Below the pieces are notes generated by a model. The model was not told where the DNA came from, did not search any database, and saw only the letters and a program-made list of their open reading frames with translations. DNA of 64,000 nt from positions 5,766,001 through 5,830,000 of the forward strand of contig NZ_CP108474.1 of NCBI RefSeq assembly GCF_036226445.1, read 5' to 3'. This DNA is from Streptomyces sp. NBC_01255. Lineage in GTDB: Bacteria > Actinomycetota > Actinomycetes > Streptomycetales > Streptomycetaceae. The position numbers and the translations under genes were made by a program. Below are positions 45,018 through 52,457 of the stretch, piece after piece; position 1 is the first letter of the stretch, and every line of letters begins with the position of its first letter.

Positions 45018-45047
45018 CGTTTACCAAAGCCCCCGCCGACCTACCCT
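45018..45047 (+). promoter_or_regulatory. Promoter of the 360-aa membrane protein gene
   Basis: GTTTAC (45019-45024), a 17-nt spacer and TACCCT (45042-45047), which ends 6 nt before ATG 45054. The 11-mer CGTTTACCAAA overlapping the -35 also occurs at 42390-42400. Confidence 0.5.
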
Positions 45048-45053
45048 GAAGGT

Positions 45054-46136
45054 ATGGCAGGGCGTGGCGACCCGCCTGAGGGGACACCCGAGGGTCTCCC
45101 CGGCGGTGGTGAGGACGAATACCGATCCGTCGTCTTCGACGAGGCGTTCGTCCGTGCTGCCCGCCTCCAGGAGTTCTCCGCCCAGGAGCGGATGGGGGAG
45201 TACGCCCAGGCCGTCCGGTCCCGGGCCGCCCGGGAGGGCCGAACCGGCTCCCGCCAGGCCGTCCTGCTGGTCCTGCTGATCCTCCTCGCCTTCGGCACCG
45301 CCATCTACCTGGGCGTGCGCAACCCGTACCAGCCCCCCGTCGACCAGCGGGCCGCACCGCTGCGGACCACCGTGGTCCCGCTCGCCCCGCAGGGCACCGT
45401 CCCCGGCGGGCAGCCCGATCAGCTCTTCGACCACAGCCCGGTCGCCGAGTACCGCACGGGAGCCGCCGGCATCAATCTGCCCGTCGTCGGACGCACCTCC
45501 CACTTCGCCGAGAGCCAGGTCGTCACCGCCCTCGCCATCGCCAAGGACTACCTCGTCGCCTCGTCCCTGGAGCCCGACACCCTCTCCGGGACGACCGTGC
45601 GGCCCGTCCGGCTGCTGCTCGACCCCGACCAGCTGGAGCAGTTCGACCGGAGCGTCGAGTCACCGGCCGACGACGGACGGCACGCCCTCGCCGGCTGGCT
45701 CGTCCGCTTCGACCCGCGGCAGGTCGCGCTCGCCGACCCCGGCACCCGCGTGCAGGGCACGCTCCGCTTCGAGGAGTCCGGTCCGGACACGCTGGACGTC
45801 ACCGCCGACCACACGTTCACCTACGCGCTGCGCCCGGCGACCGAGGGCGCCGGACCGGCCGCCGCGGCCTCGCTCTTCACCGTCCACCGCGTGGTGCACT
45901 TCCGCTTCGACCGTGAAGACCTGCGCATGCACCGGGCCGAGCTGCTGGCCAGCACGGTGGAGGCCGGACCGCAGGCGTGCGGCCCCGGCTCCACCGGCAT
46001 CCTGAAGCCGCTCCTGGCCGGAGCGCGGGCCCCGGAGGCGGGCGGGCCGGCGGTCACCGACCCGTACGCCACGACCAGGCCCGCGGCCCCGTCCCTCTGC
46101 GGTGCGCTGGCGCCGAGCGCTCAGCCCTCGCTCTGA
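45054..46136 (+). CDS. Single-pass membrane protein with VVFDEAFVRAA motif (long paralogue)
   Basis: Unrecognised family, 360 aa. A short cytosolic N-terminus carries YRSVVFDEAFVRAARLQEFS (VVFDEAFVRAA at 26-36), one membrane helix follows at about 69-88 (AVLLVLLILLAFGTAIYLGV), and the remaining 270 residues are extracytoplasmic, with three cysteines in the last 75 residues. The shared motif relates it to the 188-aa protein upstream, so the pair probably arose by duplication of the cytosolic part. ATG 45054 lies 6 nt after TACCCT. Its 3' end overlaps the convergent protease gene by 16 nt. A role in spore-wall assembly is plausible from recollection of the S. coelicolor locus, not shown by sequence. 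Confidence 0.85.
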   Translation: MAGRGDPPEGTPEGLPGGGEDEYRSVVFDEAFVRAARLQEFSAQERMGEYAQAVRSRAAREGRTGSRQAVLLVLLILLAFGTAIYLGVRNPYQPPVDQRAAPLRTTVVPLAPQGTVPGGQPDQLFDHSPVAEYRTGAAGINLPVVGRTSHFAESQVVTALAIAKDYLVASSLEPDTLSGTTVRPVRLLLDPDQLEQFDRSVESPADDGRHALAGWLVRFDPRQVALADPGTRVQGTLRFEESGPDTLDVTADHTFTYALRPATEGAGPAAAASLFTVHRVVHFRFDREDLRMHRAELLASTVEAGPQACGPGSTGILKPLLAGARAPEAGGPAVTDPYATTRPAAPSLCGALAPSAQPSL

Positions 46137-47257
46137 CCGTCCCCGGTCCTGCCGTCCGCCGCCTTACCGTCGGCGGCCCCGCTGCCGGGCTCTCCGTCGG
46201 TCTCCTTGGAGCTCGGACCGCTGCCCTGGCCGCCGAAGCGGTTGCGCAGTCGCCCGCCCAGGTCGCCCGCGAGGTCACCGGCGCCACCGGCTATGTCCCC
46301 GACGAGCTTGATCAGCGGATCCTTGCTCGTCCGCACCGTCTCGGCGTAGTGCCCCGCCGACTCGCGGAAGGCGTCCGTGACCGAGGTGTCCTTGTCCTCG
46401 GAGCGCCGGGGGTAGTGCCCGTCCATGATCCGCTGGTGGTCGCGGCTCTCCGACCACTTCTTCAGCTCGGCGGCCCGCACGGTGGTGAAGGGGTGCGAGC
46501 GGGGCAGCACGTTGAGGATCTTCAGGACCGAGTCCCGCAGGTCACCGGCCTTCTCGTACTCGTCGGCCTGGGCGAGGAACGCGTCCACGTTCATCTCGTG
46601 GAGGTGGTTGCCGCCGGCGATCTTCATCAGACCGCGCATCGAGGCCTGCACGTCCTGCCCGACGAGGAGCCCGGCCCGGTCGGCGGAGAGCTCCGACTTC
46701 CGGAACCACTCGCGCAGCGCCGTCACGATGGCCGTGATCGCCACGGTCCCCAGCGGCACCCAGGCGATCTTGAGCGCGAGGTTGGTGAGGAAGAGGAGGA
46801 TCGTGCGGTACACGGAGTGGCCGGAGAGCGCGTGCCCCACCTCGTGGCCGATGACCGCCCGCATCTCCTCCTCGTCGAGCAGCTCCACCAGGCCGGTGGT
46901 GACGACGATGATCGGCTCGTCCATGCCGATGCACATCGCGTTGGGCTTGGGGTCCTGCGTGACGTACATCGACGGGACCTTCTCCAGGTCCAGGATGTAA
47001 CAGGCGTCCCTCAGCATGTCGTTGAGCTGGCCGAACTGCGCGTCGCTCACCCGGACGGAGTCGGAGAGGAAGAGCAGTCTCAGGCTGCGCTCGGGGAGGA
47101 GTCCGCTGAGTGCCTTGAAAGCGGTGTCGAAACCGGTGAGTTTCCGCAGCGCGACCAGCGCGGAGCGGTCGGCCGGATGTTCATAGGCCCGCGAGGAGAT
47201 GCCGGGGAACCGCTTTCGCTGCCTGCTCGGCACGTTCCCCTGGTGGTTCTCGGTCAT
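46121..47257 (-). CDS. M48 family metallopeptidase (HtpX-like)
   Basis: Membrane zinc protease, 378 aa. The zinc-binding HEVGH is at residues 138-142 and the third ligand is in SELSADRAGLL; membrane segments lie just after it (RTILLFLTNLALKIAWVPLG). The N-terminal part with PNAMCIGMDEPIIVVTTGL is typical of Streptomyces M48 proteins. The C-terminal 60 residues are Gly/Asp/Ser-rich and disordered. ATG 47257 is chosen because upstream codons run into non-coding sequence; an in-frame TTG at 47548 is not credible. Likely role: quality control of membrane proteins. Confidence 0.92.
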   Translation of the reverse strand: MTENHQGNVPSRQRKRFPGISSRAYEHPADRSALVALRKLTGFDTAFKALSGLLPERSLRLLFLSDSVRVSDAQFGQLNDMLRDACYILDLEKVPSMYVTQDPKPNAMCIGMDEPIIVVTTGLVELLDEEEMRAVIGHEVGHALSGHSVYRTILLFLTNLALKIAWVPLGTVAITAIVTALREWFRKSELSADRAGLLVGQDVQASMRGLMKIAGGNHLHEMNVDAFLAQADEYEKAGDLRDSVLKILNVLPRSHPFTTVRAAELKKWSESRDHQRIMDGHYPRRSEDKDTSVTDAFRESAGHYAETVRTSKDPLIKLVGDIAGGAGDLAGDLGGRLRNRFGGQGSGPSSKETDGEPGSGAADGKAADGRTGDGQSEG

Positions 47258-47480
47258 GGATGCCCCCTGTTCGTACGAGTCGGTGCTCGTCCCCCTGACG
47301 GAACCCAGCCTAGGCGTTGGCACCATGGCGTGCCGGAGCCTGTGGATAACCGAGGCCGGCACCGACACCAACATCGTCGACAACGCGAACGCCTGAGTCG
47401 GCGTGAGAGTGCCCGGACGGCCCGCATACGATGTGCGCGAAGTCTCCGCTCCCATTCCCGATCGATAGGTCCTGCTGACG

Positions 47481-47645
47481 ATGAGCCTCCACAGCACCGC
47501 TGCCAACCTGGTCACGCTCGCCGAGGGCGCCGCCGAGCACGGTGGCAACCACGACAGCCTCAGCCCCTACGTCACCGGCCTCGGCGCCCTCGGTGCGCTG
47601 CTCCTGCTGCTGTGGATCACCACGCGCTTCAACCGCGACCGCTGA
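47481..47645 (+). CDS. Small single-pass membrane protein (54 aa)
   Basis: A short open frame with good codon bias: ATG 47481 to TGA 47645, product [20 protein letters not shown], then [20 protein letters not shown], then [14 protein letters not shown]. One hydrophobic segment (about 31-47) is followed by a basic tail, a type III-like topology. It lies in the gap between the divergent protease gene and nadD, 52 nt before the nadD start. A weak AGG Shine-Dalgarno and a TACGAT box (47428-47433) precede it. I recall similar short proteins upstream of nadD in streptomycetes. Function unknown. Confidence 0.7.
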   Translation: MSLHSTAANLVTLAEGAAEHGGNHDSLSPYVTGLGALGALLLLLWITTRFNRDR

Positions 47646-47697
47646 TCCGAGGACCGCTGATCCGGCGTCCGCCGCGGTGCCAGTAGGCTCTGCACGC

Positions 47698-48318
47698 ATG
47701 GGAGAGCAGGAAGTGTCTACCGGCGGCCGCGGCAAACGCCGACTCGGCGTGATGGGCGGAACGTTCGACCCGATCCACCACGGTCACCTGGTGGCCGCCA
47801 GCGAGGTGGCCGCCCTGTTCCACCTCGACGAGGTGGTGTTCGTGCCGACCGGGCAGCCGTGGCAGAAGGGGCACAAGACCGTGTCGGCGGCGGAGGACCG
47901 CTATCTGATGACGGTCATCGCCACCGCGTCCAACCCGCAGTTCTCGGTCAGCCGGATCGACATCGACCGGCCCGGCGCGACCTACACCATCGACACGCTG
48001 AGGGACCTGCGCTCTCTCAACAGCGACTCGGACCTCTTCTTCATCACCGGGGCCGACGCGCTGTCGCAGATCCTCACCTGGCGCGACGCCGAGGAGCTCT
48101 TCTCACTCGCGCACTTCATCGGCGTCACCCGGCCGGGCCACGACCTCACCGACGACGGACTGCCCAAGGGCGGGGTCTCGCTGGTCGAGGTTCCCGCGCT
48201 CGCCATCTCGTCCACCGACTGCCGGGCGCGGGTCGCGCAGGGCGATCCCGTCTGGTATCTCGTCCCGGACGGTGTGGTGCGCTACATCGACAAGCGCCAG
48301 TTGTACCGCGGCGAGTGA
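47698..48318 (+). CDS. nadD: Nicotinate-nucleotide adenylyltransferase
   Basis: NAD synthesis: adenylates nicotinate mononucleotide. The 206-aa protein has [16 protein letters not shown] with the nucleotidyltransferase HxGH, and the C-terminal ISSTDCR motif of the family. ATG 47698 is preceded by TAGGCT (47684-47689), a -10-like box 8 nt upstream, so the mRNA may be nearly leaderless. The LCP gene begins 19 nt after its stop, then rsfS: the usual actinobacterial nadD-LCP-rsfS order. Confidence 0.95.
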   Translation: MGEQEVSTGGRGKRRLGVMGGTFDPIHHGHLVAASEVAALFHLDEVVFVPTGQPWQKGHKTVSAAEDRYLMTVIATASNPQFSVSRIDIDRPGATYTIDTLRDLRSLNSDSDLFFITGADALSQILTWRDAEELFSLAHFIGVTRPGHDLTDDGLPKGGVSLVEVPALAISSTDCRARVAQGDPVWYLVPDGVVRYIDKRQLYRGE

Positions 48319-48337
48319 GCTTCGGGGAGGGCCACCG

Positions 48338-50089
48338 GTGAACGACCAGCAGAATCCGTACGATCCGTACTATCCGCAGCCGCAGATCATCGGCTACGAC
48401 GAGTACGGACAGCCGGTGTACCAGCAGCCGCAGCCACCGCAGCAGTCCGGTCAGCAGCACTACGACCCGTACGGCGGTCAGCAGCAGCAGTCGCAGCAGC
48501 CGCCGCAACAGCAGGCGTACGGCTACGACCCCTATGCCCAGCAGCAGCAGCCCGCCCAGCCCGTCCAGCAGCCGCAGTACGACCCGTACGGGCAGCAGGG
48601 CTACGCCTACCCCTCGTACGACACGGACACCGGGCAGCAGTGGGCCGCGCAGGCCGAGCCCGCCCCCGTACAGGCCACGCAGGCGATGCCGACGACGCAG
48701 GCCATGCCGACCACCCGGGCGGTGCAGGCCGCGCCCGCCGGTCCCGTCGCGGCGCCGGCCGGTGTCCCCGGTCAGCGCCCCGCGTCCGAGCGGCCCGGCC
48801 CGGCGCGCCAGGGCGAAGACGACGACCGGGAGTACCGGACCGAGCAGTTCTCGTTCATCGAGGAGCCCGACGAGGACTCCGAGGACGTCATCGACTGGCT
48901 GAAGTTCACCGAGAGCCGCTCGGAGCGGCGCGAGGAGGCCAGGCGGCGCGGCCGCAACCGGATCGTCGCGCTCGTGGTCGTCCTCGTGCTCGCCGCCGTG
49001 GGCGGTGTCGGCTACCTCTGGTCCGCGGGGATGCTCCCCGGCACCTCCGCCCCGGAGCAGCAAGAGAACACGGCGACCGGCCCGCAGAAGCGCGACACGA
49101 TCGTCGTCCACCTCCACGACACGAGGCGCGGCGGGACCTCCACCGCCCTGCTCGTGGACAACACCACCACCAAGCAGGGCACCACCGTCCTGCTCCCCGA
49201 CAACCTCGCCGTTGCCGACGGAGAGGGTTCCGCGACCACCCTCGGCAAGTCGGTCGAGGAAGACGGTTCGGGCGGCACCCGCGAGGCGATCGGCAACCTC
49301 CTCGGTGCGAAGATCACCGGCACCTGGCGGCTGGACACCCCGTTCCTGGAGAACCTCGTCGAGCTGGTCAGCAGCATCGAGGTCGACACGGACACGGCCG
49401 TGCCCGACACGAGGAAGGGCGCGGGGCCGCTCGTCCAGAAGGGCGAGAAGCAGACCCTGAACGGCCGCGCGGCCGTCGCCTACGCGACCTACCGGGCCCC
49501 CGGCGAGGCCGAGGCCAAGCAGCTCCAGCGCTTCGGTCAGGTCCTGTACGGGGTGCTGCGGAAGATCTCCGACGACCCCAAGGCCGCCACGGTCACCGTC
49601 GAGTCCCTGGTCCAGATCCTCGACCCGTCGCTCCCCGAGAAGGACCTCGGCGCCTCCCTCGCCAAGCTCGCAGAGCACGCCAAGATCGGCGCACACAAGA
49701 CGGCCCTGCTGCCGGTCGCCCAGGACGGCTCTCTGGCCGAGGGCGCGAGCGACAGCGTGGTGAAGGACATCCTCGGCGGCAAGGTCTCCGCCCCCGACGC
49801 CGGCGATGTGCCGCGGGTCTCCCTGCGGGACGGATCCGGCAAGGACGCGACCGAGGCGGCCCGGGTCGTCCTGATCAACGGCGGCTACGCCTTCATCGGT
49901 GGATCCGAGACGGACACCCAGGAGAAGTCGCAGGTCATCTACGGTGACGAGGCCCAGAAGGCGACGGCGGCCGAGGTGGCCAAGACCCTGGGTCTCCCGG
50001 CCGGCTCGGTCGAGAAGGGCAAGCCCTCGGGAACGGCCTCGGTGACCGTCGTCCTGGGCCAGGACTACAAGGTCCCGGAGGCCCGATAG
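48338..50089 (+). CDS. LCP-like protein with LytR C-terminal domain; probable PdtA orthologue
   Basis: Membrane protein of 583 aa. The cytosolic N-terminus (about 1-205) is Tyr/Gln/Pro-rich with four YDPY units (residues 8-11, 42-45, 63-66, 81-84), then an acidic stretch, one membrane helix (209-229), an extracytoplasmic domain laid out like LytR-CpsA-Psr (TALLVDNTTT, LDTPFLENLVELVSSIEVD, LNGRAAVAYATYR) and a LytR_C domain at the end. LCP proteins attach wall glycopolymers to peptidoglycan. Between nadD and rsfS, S. coelicolor has SCO2578 (PdtA), and this appears to be its orthologue. The usual LCP arginine/aspartate pattern (D-x-R, R-x-D, PRD) is not evident. GTG 48338 has GGGGAGG 7 nt upstream. 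Confidence 0.8.
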   Translation: MNDQQNPYDPYYPQPQIIGYDEYGQPVYQQPQPPQQSGQQHYDPYGGQQQQSQQPPQQQAYGYDPYAQQQQPAQPVQQPQYDPYGQQGYAYPSYDTDTGQQWAAQAEPAPVQATQAMPTTQAMPTTRAVQAAPAGPVAAPAGVPGQRPASERPGPARQGEDDDREYRTEQFSFIEEPDEDSEDVIDWLKFTESRSERREEARRRGRNRIVALVVVLVLAAVGGVGYLWSAGMLPGTSAPEQQENTATGPQKRDTIVVHLHDTRRGGTSTALLVDNTTTKQGTTVLLPDNLAVADGEGSATTLGKSVEEDGSGGTREAIGNLLGAKITGTWRLDTPFLENLVELVSSIEVDTDTAVPDTRKGAGPLVQKGEKQTLNGRAAVAYATYRAPGEAEAKQLQRFGQVLYGVLRKISDDPKAATVTVESLVQILDPSLPEKDLGASLAKLAEHAKIGAHKTALLPVAQDGSLAEGASDSVVKDILGGKVSAPDAGDVPRVSLRDGSGKDATEAARVVLINGGYAFIGGSETDTQEKSQVIYGDEAQKATAAEVAKTLGLPAGSVEKGKPSGTASVTVVLGQDYKVPEAR

Positions 50090-50171
50090 CGGCCCCCGGT
50101 AAACGTTGGCGGCGTCGTCGGCGGTCCGTGAGACCCTGGAGGGGTACTGGACCGCCGACGAAAGCCTGCTT

Positions 50172-50636
50172 GTGACCGCTACGGATCGCTCCATCGAGCT
50201 CGTCAACGCCGCCGCCCTGGCGGCTGCCGACCGGCTCGCTCACGACATCATCGCGTACGACGTCAGCGACGTGCTGTCGATCACCGACGCCTTCCTGCTC
50301 GCCTCCGCCCCCAACGACCGCCAGGTCAAGTCGATCGTCGACGAGATCGAGGAGCGGCTCAACAAGGACCTCGGCGCCAAGCCGGTGCGCCGCGAGGGCG
50401 ACCGCGACGCCCGCTGGATCCTCCTGGACTACGTCGACATCGTCGTCCACGTCCAGCACAGCGAGGAGCGTGTCTTCTACGCGCTCGAGCGCCTGTGGAA
50501 GGACTGCCCCGAGCTCCCGCTGCCCGAGGAAGCCCTGAAGACCCGCGGCAAGGCAGCCGAGCACGCCGCCCTGACCGGTGCCGACATCGACGCCGGCTCC
50601 GGCCTGCCCGAGGGACCGGACGGTGAGCTGAGCTGA
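50172..50636 (+). CDS. rsfS: Ribosome silencing factor RsfS
   Basis: Binds ribosomal protein uL14 and blocks subunit joining when nutrients are scarce. The 154-aa protein has the RsfS core DRLAHDIIAYDVSDVLSITD, FLLASAPNDRQVKSIVDEI and WILLDYVDIVVHV. GTG 50172 (MTATDRSIEL) matches the conserved family start; the frame opens further upstream at 50106 but that part is not conserved. Its stop overlaps the start of the histidine-phosphatase gene (CTGA). Confidence 0.95.
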   Translation: MTATDRSIELVNAAALAAADRLAHDIIAYDVSDVLSITDAFLLASAPNDRQVKSIVDEIEERLNKDLGAKPVRREGDRDARWILLDYVDIVVHVQHSEERVFYALERLWKDCPELPLPEEALKTRGKAAEHAALTGADIDAGSGLPEGPDGELS

Positions 50637-51286
50637 GCACCACCAAGGGCGGCATCGGCCGCCGTATCGTCCTCTGGCGTCACGGCCAGACCTCCTGGAA
50701 CCTGGAGCGCCGGTTCCAGGGGTCCACGGACATCGAGCTGACGGAGACCGGCGTCGCCCAGGCGCGCCGGGCCGCCCGGCTGCTCGCCGCGCTGAAGCCG
50801 GACGCCGTCGTGGCCTCCGACCTGAAGCGGGCGGCGGCCACCGCCGCCGAGCTCGCCGCGCTCACCGGCCACACCGTCGCCCACGACTCCGCGCTGCGCG
50901 AGACGTACGCGGGGGAGTGGCAGGGGCTGACCCACGACGAGATCGTCGCCCGGTACGGCGAGCAGTACGCCGCCTGGAAGCGCGGCGAGCCCGTGCGCCG
51001 GGGCGGCGGCGAGCTGGAGACCGAGGTGGCCGACCGGGCCGCTCCGGTGGTTCTCGAACACGCCGAGAAGCTCCCCGAGGACGGCACGCTCGTCATCGTG
51101 AGCCACGGCGGCACGATCCGCACCACCATCGGCCGGCTCCTGGGCCTGGAGGCCCAGCACTGGGAGAGCCTGGGCGGGCTCTCCAACTGCTGCTGGTCCG
51201 TCCTCGGAGAGGGCGCCCGTGGCTGGCGCCTGATGGAGCACAACGCGGGCACGCTGCCCGAGCCGGTCCTCGGCGACGACGACTGA
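50633..51286 (+). CDS. Histidine phosphatase family protein with probable CTG start
   Basis: Phosphoglycerate-mutase-like phosphatase, 217 aa, with the catalytic LWRHGQT near residue 15 and SHGGTIR carrying the second His. An in-frame TGA at 50624 limits the open frame to 50627, and the only start-like codon before the RHG motif is CTG 50633, in a CTGA overlap with the rsfS stop, like the GTGA/ATGA overlaps common here. From memory, homologues begin MSTTK at this same place. The next standard start lies after the catalytic motif. It is the last gene of the nadD-LCP-rsfS run. Substrate unknown (phosphoglycerate or sugar phosphates are possible). Confidence 0.9.
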   Translation: MSTTKGGIGRRIVLWRHGQTSWNLERRFQGSTDIELTETGVAQARRAARLLAALKPDAVVASDLKRAAATAAELAALTGHTVAHDSALRETYAGEWQGLTHDEIVARYGEQYAAWKRGEPVRRGGGELETEVADRAAPVVLEHAEKLPEDGTLVIVSHGGTIRTTIGRLLGLEAQHWESLGGLSNCCWSVLGEGARGWRLMEHNAGTLPEPVLGDDD

Positions 51287-51299
51287 GGCACGTGAGCGG

Positions 51300-51331
51300 C
51301 CTGCCGGACCCGGATTTCACTTTCCGGCAGG
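51300..51331 (+). terminator. Hairpin after the phosphatase gene
   Basis: CCTGCCGGA and TCCGGCAGG pair over a 14-nt loop, 13 nt after the stop. Confidence 0.55.
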
Positions 51332-51381
51332 TCACAGGCTAAAGTTCTTCTTGTTCGCAGCGCAGAGCGCGAAGAACACGA

Positions 51382-51454
51382 GGGGCTATAGCTCAGTTGG
51401 TAGAGCGCCTGCATGGCATGCAGGAGGTCAGGAGTTCAATTCTCCTTAGCTCCA
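51382..51454 (+). tRNA. tRNA-Ala (anticodon GGC)
   Basis: 73 nt with a 7-bp acceptor stem (GGGGCTA/TAGCTCC, one G-U), D-arm TAGCTCAGTTGGTAGAGC, anticodon stem CCTGC/GCAGG with loop ATGGCAT (anticodon GGC) and T-arm GGAGTTCAATTCTCC. The 3' CCA is not encoded. Identical to the copy at 55598-55670. A TAAAGT box at 51340-51345 may be its promoter; a terminator follows at 51463. Confidence 0.97.
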
Positions 51455-52356
51455 CAGTCGCCGAATCCCGTCCCCAACAGGGGGCGGGATTCGTTGTTTC
51501 CGCCCAGCCCGCGGATCGCACGGCGGCTCTCCTCGTCGTTGGGCGTGTACGTCACGATCCGGCACTCCGGCATCCCGTTGACGGACAGGGAGACCGAGGT
51601 CATCCGCATCTCGCCGACCGACTCGTGACGGAAGGTCTTCACCCGGGTCCCCGGCGGGACCACGTCGCCGCTGCGCCAGAGCCGCGCGAAGAGCGGGCTG
51701 GCCTCCGCCAGGCGCCGGACGAACGCCTCCCAGGAGGGCTCGCCCACGTGCCGTCCGTAGGCGCCCCGCAGCTGGGCCACCATGAGCGGCAGCTCCTGCT
51801 CCCGGTTGACCAGGGGGCACGTCGGCTCCGACGCGGTGAACAGCGCCCACAGCACGTTGCGTAAACCGAACGGGCCCGTGTCCATCCTGCTTCCCTCCCA
51901 CAGGAAGAGCCGCTCGTAGGTGGTGTTGGTCGCCAGCACGTCGTACCGCGCGTTGTAGAGCACCGCCGGGTGCGGGTCCAGCGCGTCGAGGATGCCCTGG
52001 ATCTCGGGGCTGACGACCTCGATGTCGGGGGTGGTGTGCTCGGGGGCGTACGGCACCTCGGCGAGGTGGTAGAGGTGCTCGCGCTCGGGCCGGTCGAGGC
52101 GGAGCGTACGGGCGACGGCGTCGAGCACCTGCGCCGAGGCGTTGATCGGACGGCCCTGCTCCAGCCAGGTGTACCAGGTCACGCCGACCCCGGAGAGCTG
52201 GGCGACCTCCTCGCGGCGCAGCCCCGGTGTGCGGCGGCGGAGTCCCGGCGGCATGCCCACGTCCTCCGGGGTCACCCGGGCCCTGCGGCTGCGCAGGAAC
52301 GCGGCCAGCTCAGGCCGTCGGCGCGGCTGGATCGGTACAGCTGCCAAAGTCGTCAC
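51436..52356 (-). CDS. XRE-type HTH regulator with MmyB-like ligand domain
   Basis: Transcription regulator, 306 aa. The HTH segment RRTPGLRREEVAQLSGVGVTWYTWLEQG (given in pieces: HTH at about residues 41-68) is the hallmark of the MmyB-like group, and the C-terminal domain (about 115-290) with LDPHPAVLYNARYDVLATN and VTYTPNDEESRRAIRGLGG binds a small hydrophobic ligand in known relatives. It is divergent from an MFS transporter, which it likely controls. The last 25 residues are not family-like: the frame continues through the tRNA terminator and its stop lies inside the tRNA-Ala gene, overlapping it by 19 nt on the other strand. GTG 52356 is the start. Confidence 0.9.
   Translation of the reverse strand: MTTLAAVPIQPRRRPELAAFLRSRRARVTPEDVGMPPGLRRRTPGLRREEVAQLSGVGVTWYTWLEQGRPINASAQVLDAVARTLRLDRPEREHLYHLAEVPYAPEHTTPDIEVVSPEIQGILDALDPHPAVLYNARYDVLATNTTYERLFLWEGSRMDTGPFGLRNVLWALFTASEPTCPLVNREQELPLMVAQLRGAYGRHVGEPSWEAFVRRLAEASPLFARLWRSGDVVPPGTRVKTFRHESVGEMRMTSVSLSVNGMPECRIVTYTPNDEESRRAIRGLGGNNESRPLLGTGFGDCGAKEN
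51463..51492 (+). terminator. Terminator of the first tRNA-Ala gene
   Basis: GAATCCCGTCCCC and GGGGGCGGGATTC form a 13-bp stem (one G-U) with a 4-nt loop, 9 nt after the tRNA. Confidence 0.85.
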
Positions 52357-52402
52357 ACCCCCATGGTCGAGTCCCCGTGCCGCCGTTGCCAGGTGGTGTC
52401 AG

Positions 52403-52435
52403 TACCAGTATCGGCGGGCTCTCGTTACCCGTATC
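52403..52435. promoter_or_regulatory. Two direct 10-bp repeats between regulator and transporter
   Basis: TACCAGTATC (52403-52412) and TACCCGTATC (52426-52435) are direct repeats with one mismatch and a 23-bp period, about two helical turns, in the 101-bp divergent gap. Probably the operator of the MmyB-like regulator. Confidence 0.45.
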
Positions 52436-52457
52436 AGACCGGGGGCACGCTCCTCGC

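Noticed and set aside
50106..50171. N-terminal extension of RsfS (22 residues)
   Set aside because: Not conserved in the family as I recall it; GTG 50172 starts the conserved MTATDRSIEL.
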